Source: Mikania micrantha (Eukaryota > Streptophyta > Magnoliopsida > Asterales > Asteraceae). Taken from it: DNA of 64,000 bases. The notes below the pieces were generated by a model. It was not told the origin of the DNA. It worked only from the letters and a program-made list of their open reading frames with translations, and made no database searches. The position numbers and the translations under genes are program-made. This document shows positions 23,361-34,232 of this stretch, piece after piece; position 1 is the first letter of the stretch; every line of letters begins with the position of its first letter. The stretch is taken from positions 92,774,215-92,838,214 of the forward strand of contig CM018696.1 of assembly GCA_009363875.1 (NCBI GenBank), given 5' to 3'.

Positions 23361-23962
23361 ACAACATTGGTTTTACCTGTCTTTCTCCTAAGAACCCTAG
23401 TTTCCATGGAGGTACTCGTATCATATGATATGAAACAGATATTTCACATGTTATAATTTAATATCATAATAACACGTGTAACCGAAATAGTTGCATCAAA
23501 GGACTTCTGCTTTTAAGAGTACCTTGAAATGTTGGTATAGACTGGGTATTTATCGTTACATCCATTTAAGGACTTTCTAATTTACAGCAGGATGAGAGCA
23601 TCTAAGCATTAACTTATATAAACTTCCCATTCCACATATCATACCAATTTTCAGTCAAATGATCGACATAACTGGATTAAAAATCATACCACAAACCAAA
23701 ATTGGCCAAAATAAACCCTAGTTTGGTAACACATAGATGGGAATATAACGGAGGTGTCCCTTCAATCGATTTGGAGTCGCAGGTTTACCAATATTTGAAC
23801 AGGTGAAGATGGTGGCGGACATGGCCGGAGAATAAGAGAGCGGACTCAGGGTTGGTGCAAGTATTGATTTGGTGGAAGGGTCACGACAATGAAGGTGACA
23901 GCCACGCGAGCTCCTTTGTGCATTCTAGTTATTAACAAAATCAATAGCAAAAATATTATATA

Positions 23963-24088
23963 CTAGATCCTTAAACCGTGATTAATCATAAAATATTAAA
24001 TAGTTATTAATAAAAACTTAAGAATTATAAAACAATATTTTGGTATAAAACAATTATAACTATTTATTAAAAAAAGAAGATTAAATGA

Positions 24089-24148
<60 letters not shown>

Positions 24149-24225
24149 CATGTGCAATAGTATTCTAAATACATTAAAAATTAAAAATTATTGCAAAAGT
24201 GATTTTTTTTACTATAGTAGCAAGA
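23963..24225 (-). mobile_element. Short non-autonomous Helitron with (AT)n
   Basis: The minus strand starts TCTTGCTACTATAGTAAAAA after an A (24225) and ends CTAG before T (23963). It contains the microsatellite (AT)n at about 24093-24146. The 3' hairpin is degraded. Confidence 0.5.
24093..24146. repeat. (AT)n microsatellite
   Basis: Uninterrupted AT dinucleotides over roughly 54 bp. Confidence 0.95.
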
Positions 24226-24366
24226 TATATTAATAATATATGTACATTCATATTCCTAATTAATTAAAATCCACATTTCTTATTACATGTAATGGGCCAC
24301 TGTAAGCCCAAAACATACGTACGTGCAGCCCATGTCATGAAAATCAACGAAAAAACCCAAAACCAA

Positions 24367-25256
24367 TTAGTAATCCTTCTTCTCATGATCAAGATTCCCC
24401 ACTTTCCGCCTCAAATTCGCGGCAACATCTTCATCCACCGCCTTCTTCTTCTTCGGTTCTCCGGTCCGATCATCTCCCCAACCACCAACATCCTCGTCAT
24501 CATCGGAAGATGATGAAGTCCCGACAATACTCTCCTTGATCTTATGCGATGTCTCTTTAGCAGCGTCCCACGCACCCGCCACCGTCTGCTTCGTCTTGTC
24601 CGCCATCGCTCCCGCAGCATCCATCGTCTTATCCTTGGCCGCCTTCGCCATCTCCGCCGCCTTGTTCCGCCCTTCTTCAGCTTTATCAGCCGCCATGCTT
24701 GCTGTTTCTTCAGCACTTTGTTTCATCTCACGACTCTTCTCTTTCGCTCTGTCTTTCATCTCACCGGCTCGATCGGCCGTCGTTCCCGCCATGTCATTTG
24801 CCTTTTCTTTTGCTTTATCTTTCATTTCTGCAGCCTTACCTTTCACGTTTTCTTTGGTTTCCTTCATGTTATTCATCGATTTGTCCTTCATTTCTCCGGC
24901 ACCTTCTTTCATTCTGTCTTTACCCTCTTCGAACTTGTTCCTCGCATGCTTCCCGCCGGAGTTGCTGATTGTTTCATCTCCGTTATACGGATTGTTGGTT
25001 TCTTCACTATGATCATGTTTTCCCTTCAAATTAACACCACCAAAATAATCAATTACTAATTCGAAAGGTACGAAAATTGGGTCAATGTCGGTAAGTAAGA
25101 TTAACATATATGCATGTTGATAGTAGGTACCTGCTGAGAGTGTTTGGAGGCAGACGTGAAGCAAATCCTGGAAGCTTTCTGAGGGAAAGAGAGACGAGGA
25201 ATGTTTGTTTTAGAGAAGTTGAAGATTGCAGTTCTTGTGAAATGCATCGCTGCCAT
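24367..25256 (-). CDS. Late embryogenesis abundant protein, LEA_4 group, organelle-targeted
   Basis: Two exons: 25256-25131 (42 residues) and 25023-24367, joined at phase 0 (donor CAG/GTACCT; acceptor TTGAAG/GGA), giving about 260 residues. The N-terminal 42 residues (MAAMHFTRTAIFNFSKTN...) are rich in Arg, Ser and Phe and lack acids, a mitochondrial or plastid presequence pattern. The body is an Ala/Lys/Glu/Met-rich helical repeat (EMKDKAKEKANDMAG, DRAGEMKDRAKEK, AADKAEEGRNKAAEMAK) typical of LEA group 3 (LEA_4), whose members are unfolded in water and protect membranes and proteins on drying. The C-terminus is acidic, then Lys-rich. ABRE motifs upstream fit ABA or desiccation control. The acceptor lacks a strong pyrimidine tract, so the exon 2 start is slightly uncertain. 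Confidence 0.85.
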
Positions 25257-25340
25257 TGTTGATTGATTAATGATTAATAGATCTTTTTTTATTGAAATTT
25301 ATCTTCCGATCCGGCATTGTTGGTGGTGAGGAGGTCTTGA

Positions 25341-25350
25341 TTATATATAC
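25341..25350 (-). promoter_or_regulatory. TATA box of the LEA gene
   Basis: Minus-strand GTATATATAA, about 90 bp upstream of the LEA ATG. Confidence 0.65.
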
Positions 25351-25408
25351 ACAGACAGATGGTGCATGGAACTATGGAAGAGACCAGGGAAGGTGGCAGC
25401 TTGAAAGA

Positions 25409-25454
25409 CACGTGTTGTTTTTATTGTGACACGTGTAAGCGAAAGGTACGTGGC
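25409..25454 (-). promoter_or_regulatory. ABRE/G-box cluster upstream of the LEA gene
   Basis: Two palindromic CACGTG G-boxes (25409-25414 and 25430-25435) and an ACGTGGC-type ABRE (25448-25454) lie 150-200 bp upstream of the ATG. Clustered ACGT-core elements are the usual ABA-response unit bound by ABF/AREB bZIP factors. Confidence 0.75.
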
Positions 25455-25459
25455 AGGAT

Positions 25460-26117
25460 TTCTATGACTTTCATCACCATTCACTTATCCGTTTCTTCAT
25501 CTTCTAAAACTACATTTTACCGTTAAATCTCATGAAAAAAAATGGATATGTTTAATTTAATTAGTTTTCTTGATTATTATGTTTTTTGAAAAACCTTAAT
25601 CAACTTTATATATGAGTTTTTTTTAATATTTATAATATTAAAACCAGAAACCATTAAATCATTAAAAAATAGTACTAATAAAAACTAGAAGGACGAATTT
25701 TGAAAATAAGTAGTTGAATGGTGGATTTGAGGACGAATGTAACCAACTTAACCACTTATATATTAACCAATGTAATGTTAGCCACTAGAAGTATGTGAAT
25801 TCTTTTCCTAATTATGTTTTACACTCTAAGATTAGAATATTTCACAAAAAGTCGTGAATATTTAATTAAATGTGGAAAAGAAACTAATATAGAATAAAAA
25901 TATAAAATCTTTTAAGAGAATTGTACTTGAATAATATTTACTAAAAATATGATCCCTAAACAAGGCCAAAATGAATAATCATACAAGGGAGTAAGGGACA
26001 AGAAGACACTACTATAAACCATTGAACCATTTGACTAAAGGGGAAACCGTTGACCATTAAAACCTTCAATAGTCAGTCACTTAGATCAGCAATGAATTAT
26101 TGTTTCCGACCAAAGTC
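25460..26117. other. AT-rich spacer, no gene seen
   Basis: Non-coding upstream DNA of the LEA gene; no feature beyond the ABRE cluster. Confidence 0.5.
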
Positions 26118-26148
26118 ACTTTATATCTCAAAGTTTGAGATATAAAGT
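26118..26148. repeat. 31-bp perfect palindrome
   Basis: actttatatctcaaa, one G, then its exact reverse complement. It would form a 15-bp hairpin in RNA. Its role is unknown. Confidence 0.85.
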
Positions 26149-26319
26149 TACCGTCAAAATACAATGCTCCTAATGCAATGTAAACTTGCAAACACTTAAG
26201 TATAACTCATCACTGTTTTTTAGTTTGTTTTGATCTTCATTTTCAAATTAACAGCTTTTCCAACCTCCATGCATCTTTGAGCCCCACCTGTGTGCTTTGC
26301 TCCTCATTGAGTGTTTTTG

Positions 26320-26475
26320 AAGGGTGTGGAAATTTACGGGACCAAAAATATATGTTAATTTTTTGAAGTGAGTGAGGACGAAAACACTATTTTTAACTAA
26401 AAATAACCTTTTGTCCGAAAAATTAACATTACGGACGAAAAAAGGGGGTAGTCCCCACCCCGGCCCTACATAACT
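26320..26475. mobile_element. Degraded hAT-like 'gtggcggaaatttacggg' repeat
   Basis: Shares the order 'aaatttacgggacc ... atgttaatttttgaag ... cggacgaaaaaaggggg ... ccccaccccggcccc' with copies at 44384-44540 and 55288-55471. The last has hAT-type ends, which assigns the family. This copy's ends are eroded. Confidence 0.5.
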
Positions 26476-26654
26476 ACATAAGCTTTGCCTATGTTGCTCC
26501 TTGCACCTTGTCGAAGGCAAGCGAGTCCTAACCCTTTGCTAAGATGCTGCCTCAAACCTCGCAAAAGAGAGGGTGCCCCCTTGAAACCCCTCCCTTTCCC
26601 GTCTGTCTTGTTTTCTTAGAATGTTTTTTCTGACATTTATCCCTCACTTGTGCG

Positions 26655-26870
26655 GCTTGTAAACAAGATGGACTACTCGACCTCCGTGAGAATCCACGAC
26701 GACACTCGATGCGCAGGAACCCCGTCTAATGGGTAAACCTCCCCCCCAATCGGAATCCAATCTATGATAAATCCCAAGCTGACCCTTCACCTTATGTCCT
26801 TCAAACTTGCCCTATATGGATTCGAACTTCCGACCTCTACCACGAACGATGGGAGCCCTAACATTTGGGT
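26655..26870 (-). mobile_element. tRNA-derived SINE (family with 57513-57738)
   Basis: On the minus strand a Pol III B-box-like GTTCGAATCC near 26820 is followed by a body (GGGTTTACCCATTAGACGGGGTTCCTGCGC) shared with 49129-49320 and with 57513-57738. Borders are approximate; no clean target duplication was identified. Confidence 0.5.
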
Positions 26871-27169
26871 TGGGTTTTCAGGAGATATTTTATAGGTTCA
26901 TAAACGCTTAACTTAGAAGAGTCCTTATTGATCGAATGCGCACTTCACATAATATAATTCATCTAAATATAAAACTTCTCCTTTTATTTGAACCGGACTT
27001 GACTAAAATAAGCTTGATAACATAAAAATCACCAACACCTTACACCTTGTCGAAGGCAATAACATAAACTTCTCCTTTGGTTGTAGATGATACGTACAAG
27101 GCCGAGATAATAACTCCCTTGCAGAGTAGGATTAGAACAACAGAATACCATACAAAGTATAACAGAGTC

Positions 27170-27280
27170 TGCTTGCAATACGAAACAATGCATGAGAAAG
27201 TCCCCTTACAACATTGCACAATTTATAAGAGAAACTCCTTACAACATTACACTATACATAAGGGAAACTCCTTACACTCC
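27170..27280. repeat. ~33-bp tandem repeat, three imperfect copies
   Basis: Repeats of 'aagagaaactccttacaacattacac' type. The in-frame peptide repeats HCTIYKRNSLQ / HYTIHKGNSL, but no gene is supported. Confidence 0.7.
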
Positions 27281-27479
27281 CTTCGTAAGGACCATACGAT
27301 GACCTTTGGTACCGCCGGTGGTTTCTCTCTTAGATTCTTTGTCTTTGTAGTAATTGAAGTGTATTGAGTGTCGTTTGTCTTCCTTAACATTGCCATTTAT
27401 ATCATTTTCTTCTGGTCTTTCTCCCAAGGTTTCTCTCTTGTTTGTCCGGTTTCTTTCCACCGGGTAAGGACCTTCTGCA

Positions 27480-28499
27480 TATACCAAGACATCGGATTGA
27501 TGTGTGGCTGATTATGCCGTCTTTCATTTGTTTGTAATGTCTTTATTTATTGCTGCATTAAATGCTGCATTACTGATTACTTTTCATTAAATGTAAACTT
27601 TGTCTTATATTATCTTTTAATTTATTCACGGTTCTGCCATGTACCGTCATCATTTAGTACCATATTAAAACACATCATTTACATCGGTTTAGAAAATAAC
27701 TAATACCAACAAATCAATTTTTCAATGTCATTTATCAGGGTCCAATCTAAAACCATTTTATGTAACATACTCTTTACCGTGACTTAATAGCAATTGATCT
27801 AAATTTATTTAAGAGTAAATTGCTTCTTGTGATTTGGATGTATTTAATATTTTCATCTAAATTATTAAAATTTGCCAATTTGATCTATTTCCCTTCCAAT
27901 TCATTCGAATTTCTTTCCCTCCAATTTTGATTTGAAAATCTGAATCCAAATTGTTTCCCTTTTGCAAAGTCTCCAAAAGATGATCTGGTTCAACCTCGGA
28001 TCGAATAGGACTAACCACTGTTTGCTTTTCACCCACAGCAGCCGACAACCAATGATGGCCTTCACACGAATGAAGAAACACCCCAACGGGCAAGGGGGCG
28101 GTGTTGGGGCATCTGGGCTCTATCACATTTCATTACACGTCTTATGCTCAAGTGTAAGCATCCCTTTTTACTTTTCTCCTAAATTAACTGATATTTTGTT
28201 TTTTTTTTTTTGGATTTTCTGTATACACACAAACACTCCCATCGTCACAAATTAAATAAAGGGCTCTTTAATTAAAGTTATATGTATATGATAATTAATG
28301 ATTCTAATTGTTGATTTTTTAAAGGACTAAATAGAAACCAAAGCATAAAATATTTAGCCTGTAGCTAAAAACTATACATAGTGGTTCAAAGAAGAGTGAG
28401 ATATTGATACATCGGTGTACGAATAAAAATTACGGATTAAAAATACATTTTGTATGAATGTAAAAATATTGGTATAGCATTAACACCCTAAACCAACTA
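27480..28499. other. Spacer with one exon-like minus-strand stretch
   Basis: 27857-28126 on the minus strand is open and reads as ordinary protein (VGVFLHSCEGHHWLSAAVGE, DFQIKIGGKEIRMN), ending at a stop. It may be a gene fragment; I cannot name a family or find partner exons. The rest is AT-rich. Confidence 0.3.
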
Positions 28500-28517
28500 A
28501 TTGTTAATTTTTTGTAG

Positions 28518-28784
28518 TGTAAACAACAAATGTCCGGGTGGGAATGCGGGTACATGGTGATCAAGTAAATGTATGGTTTTGTCTATCTTTATCAAGAAAG
28601 ATTTCCCGATGTTGTAAGTATTTTATATTTTACTAATGGTTTGATGTTCTTGAAGTTTAAAGTTTTTTTATTTGTTTCTTTTGTTTAGATGTGGGACGAC
28701 ACAAGCATGGCTATGGAAAATGATATTGACAACTTACTCAAGAATATGATGCCATTACTTTATAAAAAATTAGGTATTCGTTAA
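28518..28784 (+). pseudogene. ULP1-like (C48) protease C-terminal exons, transposon-associated remnant
   Basis: An acceptor (TTTTTTGTAG) precedes an open stretch with SGWECGYMVIK, the catalytic Cys region of ULP1/C48 proteases. A donor GTAAGT follows at 28614, and a second exon (28689-28784, after TTGTTTAG) encodes a terminal tail starting MWDDTSMAMEND. A TAA interrupts the first exon right after MVIK. ULP1-like genes of this kind are commonly carried by plant CACTA and Mutator elements, and the CACTA-type end just downstream (29041-29346) fits that. No upstream exons were found. Confidence 0.6.
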
Positions 28785-29040
28785 GTAAGTTATTCGTTTA
28801 GATTCTAGTAAATGATTGAATTTTGGCATGTTGGATAATGTACTTGTTTAGATTTTAGTAAACGATCACATTTTGATTAGTTAATGGCGTAAAGTTTGGT
28901 GATTTAATACATCTTGGTTATGGTAGTAATGCAAAGCAAATTGAATTTGCTCATCTTATTGTGTTCAGCAAAATTATTGGATTGATGGTATATGATGAGC
29001 AGCCAGGTCTTTAATCGTTTAAATGAAAAAAAATTAAAAA

Positions 29041-29346
29041 TAAAACTAACACCGCGACTAAAAAATGGAAATAGTGTCTAAATATGTGACAAAATTGTTC
29101 TAAAACCGCGGCTAAAGACCCAAACGCGACTAAAAATAAAGTCCCCAAAAAAATATAAACCGCGTCTAAAAATGTTTCTAACCGCGATTAAAAGTTGTAA
29201 AGATGTTAAAAAAAACAGAAATTCCGAAATCTAACTAAACCGCAACTAAAGATGTTTTTATTTTTTGGGTCGATATTTTTAGACGCGGTGGGAAACCGCG
29301 GTTAAAAACATAATTAACCGCGTCTAATATTTAAATTTCTACTAGT
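29041..29346. mobile_element. CACTA transposon terminal region with subterminal repeats
   Basis: At least eight copies of an 'aaccgcg(a/t)ctaaaa' motif in both orientations, ending in TTTCTACTAGT. The subterminal array plus a near-TAGTG terminus is the signature of a CACTA (EnSpm) end, probably the 3' end of the element that carried the ULP1-like exons. The opposite end was not located. Confidence 0.65.
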
Positions 29347-29545
29347 AACCCTTCAAGAATTAGAAGAATAAAAAAAGACATGTTAGACCCTTAGAGTAGC
29401 TAGGAGTCTAGGACAATATGAGTTGAAAGATACAGCGTGGACTGACCTGATTGGTCCATATATTGGTCCAACAAATGCTAGTAAAGGGACCAAATCAAGT
29501 ATCCCGGTCGTTGTCGTTGATTTTTATAATTTTGCAAGGGACTAG

Positions 29546-30374
29546 TTATTCACACACCCATCTTTTTTAATTTAACACATTCACCGACCTTATACGTCTT
29601 GTATAAATCTATATATGCCGTATAGCCCTGCGTATATGTCTATACTCTTCTTATAGGCAGTGGCGAATTCAGAAATTTTTTTCACGGGGGGCAAAAAATG
29701 AGTGGTAAAAATGGGTTTGGATAAAAAGTGGGTTGTCGGGTTAGTTGAAAACACAAAACAAACCTATTGGTCCGGGTAAAAAGTTGGTCGGGTTAGTTGA
29801 AATTACAAAACAAACATGTCAAAACTATTTAAAAAACAATTGTTTAAGTAATCAATTTCAATGTTACATCACAGATTTATATTCGTATAAAATCTATGAA
29901 AAGAACGCATTTTTCATTATTCACTTCCAATTATGCCATTTGTAATCAAGTTTGTGCCACTTGTAATCATATTGATATCTCTTGTAATCAGATTTGTGCC
30001 CCTTTTGATAAGATTTGTGCTCCTTATTATAACATTTGTGCCCCCTTTTGTTTCAAAATTAAGCAAAATTATTTAAAAACAATACGTTTTAACATACGCT
30101 CGCGAGGTCCTACGGGGGGCCTATCCCCCCCTCCCATTGCCTTGTATCCGCTACTGCTTATAGGTACCAAATCATTGACACTGACACCCAATGATTGGCC
30201 ACGTATAGAGCCGCGCGTATAAGACCTATACGACGTGTATATGTTAATACGCCTAATATAGGTCCCCAATTGTTGACACTAGCAAATTCTGACACCCAAT
30301 AATTACCCCTTACACTACTCGTATAGACCTATACGAGATGTATAGGTGGTGTGAGGTGGGTGTATGAATAACAC
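29546..30374. mobile_element. 'gttattcacacaccca' TIR element with palindromic tacg repeats
   Basis: The ends gttattcacacaccca (29546-29561) and its near complement tgggtgtatgaataac (30359-30374) are inverted repeats. Interior phrases such as cctatacgacgtgtata and tagacctatacgagatgtatagg are self-complementary. A hAT element (29658-30156) is inserted in it. It is related to 14105-14930 and to traces at 62735-62830. Confidence 0.6.
29658..30156. mobile_element. hAT-type MITE with 8-bp target duplication
   Basis: 499 bp. The ends CAGTGGCGAATTC and the complement of CGCTACTG are short terminal inverted repeats. The exact duplication cttatagg lies at 29650-29657 and 30157-30164. The interior has short direct repeats 'atttgtgcccctt' and G/C-runs near the right end. 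No transposase. Confidence 0.85.
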
Positions 30375-30398
30375 AACCCTTTTATAATTTCGCTTTCA

Positions 30399-32692
30399 TC
30401 TTGCACTATAATTTTATTATTTATTATTAATTTTCTTTTGTATGAAGACAAAACTCCCATAAAATGTTTACATTGTTAAATCAACCTATTGACCAGAAAA
30501 TCAATTTTAAATCACGGGAAATTTTAATAAGATGAAAAGTTAACAACACAAGAACAATATCCTAATTTAGATTAAAAGCAGGACATAAAACAACAAAAAG
30601 TAAATATAAAAGAACTTATTAAAAAGTCAAGAAAACAACTAGTATACGTTTAACGTGAGAAACCAAAACGTTAGTAACATAGTTCTTCATGTATATCTTT
30701 AATTAACATATTCAAGCCATGAGAATTATATATTATTATGACACCATTAAATTAACTACCTTTTTGTAAAATCTTGGCCCTTTAAAGTCATCAACTTTTA
30801 ATCCTAACCATTTAAAGTCCTAAAAATGCTTCTAGAAGCGGCGGTTGGTGACGGTTTCTCATTCTCTCTCCTATTTCCCAGCGGTTACCTTATCTCACTC
30901 CATCTACTCGCCCACTACGACAACAGTTACAATCTTCTAACCAGAAATAGTTACCACCTTTCTCTCTCATTTTCTCTTGCGGATTTCTCCACGTTCCGAT
31001 ATCCACGCAGAGGAGCGTCTTCCTCTTGATACTATATATGACACAATCATGTCAATTGCATGTTTCGATTGAAGCTGACAAAGAAACAGTCGTCAATGAT
31101 GGTTGCCATCCAATTGAACTAAAATTAAATATCTATCGAGTTCACCACTGTACATCAACGAAGAATACTAGAGCCTACTTCATCGATCAATTCACAGGTC
31201 TAACCCGAATCCCTAATTCTCTTTCATTCTTCTCGTCATTGTGTAATGTTGTTTATTGAGTTTTACATATTTGATGTGTTTGATTTTTGTTTCGATTTTA
31301 GCAACTCTGGTCTCTGGTGGTAATGACTAATTAGCGCCATATCTTTGAAAAGAGAGTCTGGCTACAATTTTCTTTCATTTGTCTTTTTTTGTTTGATTAT
31401 CTTCACTTAAGCTAAAAACAAAGTTACTTTAAGCGCATGAGACGTTATGGCAAATATTGAAAATTTCATATCAGGCTGCAATTGGCTAATGTAAATATTT
31501 ATGAACAAAAATTCTTACCTTACAGTGAAAATTTAGGATTAGTCCTGCACTCCATGTGTTTGTTTAAATGCTTCAATGAACTTATAATTGTTAATTTGTT
31601 ACTTTGGAATGTGTTTTACCTTCCGGTGGAAATTTAGAAGGCCTTAACAAAGTAAGTCACATTAAGAAGCTTTTTTGTTTCTTTTGCAGATTGTAAATAA
31701 ATGGTACAAGAAGGGGCCTTGAATGTTTTTGTATATATTGATGATTCATCATAAAAGAGGAAGTAACAGTAATCTCATTCTTTTACTCAAGTTGTGGTTG
31801 GGAAAACTGTAATGTAAAAGGGTTTGGTATTCATATGCCAGATGCATATGTTCTCATGTTCTCGTGTTCTCTTGGTGGGTATTGTTTTGTAAATTTAGTA
31901 TATATTCTGTAACTATTCATTCAATTGATTTCAATTGGAACGAGTTATATCATTGCATATATGCATTTTTGATCTATGGTGCAAAAGAGAGGAGAGAACT
32001 AGATGGTCATGGAGTCAGGTAAACACATACTTTGTATTTCAAGTTTATAATTATGTGTTATTAAACCTTTCATGATCATTGTTATATTATTTTAGTTTAA
32101 TCTGTTTTTTTTAATATTATAGCAAGTAATAATATAATTTCAAAGTATTGTGTTTCACTTCAAAAAAGCATTTGATATAAACTAGCATTGGAGCTGCTCT
32201 TTGCTTCTACGAAGTATACATATCTTTTAACTAATATTTGCAATCATGCGTATGAATGTAATTACCAACTTTTTGTATATCTTCTGATTTCGATGACAAC
32301 ATGGAATTAATAAGTATTTAATATATAGGTTTGAGGATTGAGGATGGATTGGTACCATAAGGTGGAAAAGGAAATAGCAGAGAACTAATTGATGAAAATG
32401 AGGCATCCATGTTTTTTCAACCTAAGTTACGTTAATTTAGCATATGCTACAAATTGAAAATACTAAGTAAAGCGCCTATTTCATTATTTAAAATTGATAA
32501 ACATAAATGACTTTAATTGTTAACTTTATAATAATAACAATAATACTAAGAATAATAATTAATAATAATAATAACAACAACTTTTTATTATACTACCATT
32601 ACATCAAAACAAATGAATTTACACTATAAATATATGAATATATGTTCATATGCAATTATAAAAAAATATTATTATAATAGATGCATTTACAT

Positions 32693-32738
<46 letters not shown>

Positions 32739-32989
32739 CTTTTGTATTACTTATTTTATTATTATTTTACTAAAATGTTAAGTTTATCTAAATACTATAA
32801 ATTTATGAACATCTGATTATATAAAAAGAAACGCATAAAATCTAATTTTTTTCCTCATTGATCAATATGTTTTATTTGTATGTATATTAGTGTGTTTTTA
32901 TAAATTTATAAAAACATTTTTTTAAATGAGATTTAGCATAATGAGATTTAACATTAAAATACCCGGCCACCGGACGGGTATACCGCTAG
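30399..32989 (+). mobile_element. Putative larger Helitron (plus strand)
   Basis: The 3' end is well formed: stem-loop CCCGGCC...GGACGGG, then TATACCG and CTAG before a T (32986-32989). A candidate 5' end is TCTTGCACTATAATTTTATT after an A at 30399, resembling the TCTATACACTATAATAAAA ends of other Helitrons here. If right, it is 2.6 kb without Rep/helicase. It spans open stretches at 30826-31029 and 31026-31259 that might be captured gene pieces. The 5' end is inference. Confidence 0.35.
32701..32731. repeat. (AT)n microsatellite
   Basis: Uninterrupted AT dinucleotide run. Confidence 0.85.
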
Positions 32990-33361
32990 TTCATAGTAGT
33001 ATCTGTTCTTTGTGAATTTTAAAATTTTTAAAGAAAAATCATGACGGATACAAATAATGTTAATTAACTAACCACATGAATTTGATTTTTCGCTTAAATT
33101 TCAAATTCTAGGATGGGAACCGCTCCATAGATGATTGATCGTAGAACGAAACTAAATTCATACACTAAAAAGAGAAATTTGTGAAATTGGATTGTGTGGT
33201 TAAATGCGAATGAATCAAGGAAATGGTGAACTTAAGCATTTGAGGAGAAAGAGCCAAATATTACCCTAAATCCAACTGCAGATGAAACATGCATTCAATA
33301 CTTAAGTTCAATATTCCCTCAATTTATTTGTATGGTCAATGGAGTAAAGATATGAATAGAT

Positions 33362-33592
33362 TCTTTTTTGAACAGCATTTGATCTCAACGTGTAAACCAC
33401 TGATGTTCAGGCCATGTCACCAAGGTCTAGTTACCATGACCTCCGTTGAGACCCCACCACCACCCCAAAAGGAAACCGCACCGGAAAACTTCCTGACATT
33501 CCAAGGACCTCTATTTTGCCCTGAAAGAGATTTGAACCCGTGACATTCCATTTTGAAAGCCAAGAAATACCGCTAAGGCAAAAGCCCCTTTG
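33362..33592 (-). mobile_element. tRNA-derived SINE, family A, 18-bp target duplication
   Basis: Minus-strand SINE flanked by the exact 18-bp duplication gtaaagatatgaatagat (33344-33361 and 33593-33610). The B-box-like GGGTTCAAATC is in the tRNA-like head at the right. The tail, seen as T-rich DNA on the plus strand, is at the left. Related copies: 35478-35714 and 46830-47060. Confidence 0.85.
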
Positions 33593-33787
33593 GTAAAGAT
33601 ATGAATAGATATGTTAGGCATTGAATCTGCTGGAAATGAGAAATGATAATCAGGATCTCAGGGGATTTTGGGATGTTAAAACAATAAAACATGTCTTCGT
33701 TTATATGCACTAACTACTAAGTAATCTAACATTTCTTGGTTTAGTTTCTTGCGAAGCAAAAGTTTTCTTTCTTTATATATTTATTTA

Positions 33788-34218
33788 CTAGGTTAGTCAC
33801 CCGTGTATTACACGGGTTGATTAAAAAAATTACATTATATTATAAGAATTAGTAACTATGATTTAATAATTGCAAAAATGATTTTGTCATATAACTTTTC
33901 GTTAGTTAACTTATTGAATAAGGTTAATTGATAAAAAGATAGTTAATTTTGCTGAAATCGAATAAATAAATAAATTTAATATATATATATTCGTATGAAG
34001 TTGAAAATACATTAACACATCAAGCTAAACATAACAGAACAAAAGCATAATAATTATTTAAAAATTTTAATCAAACACGAAACTATAAATTCTATAAATA
34101 TAATCTTCCAAAATGCCAAAAACGTTAGTTATCTAAACCATAAGGGCTGGATTGTCTAAACCATAAGGGCTGAATTGACATATGTTAACTTTTGCTACCT
34201 TTTTTTTACTAAAGTAGA
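33788..34218 (-). mobile_element. Short non-autonomous Helitron
   Basis: The minus strand begins TCTACTTTAGTAAAAAAAAGG after an A (34218) and ends with hairpin ACCCGTGTAATACACGGGT followed by GACTAACCTAG before T (33788). Both the stem-loop and the CTAG end are intact. It abuts another Helitron at 34233. Confidence 0.7.
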
Positions 34219-34232
34219 TGTATATACACAAA

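Noticed and set aside
24411..25059. Long plus-strand and other-frame open stretches over the LEA gene
   Set aside because: They are antisense or frame shadows of the repetitive LEA_4 coding sequence.
28505..28519. TTTTTTGTAGTG as a CACTA terminus
   Set aside because: It serves better as the splice acceptor for the ULP1-like exon that starts right there.
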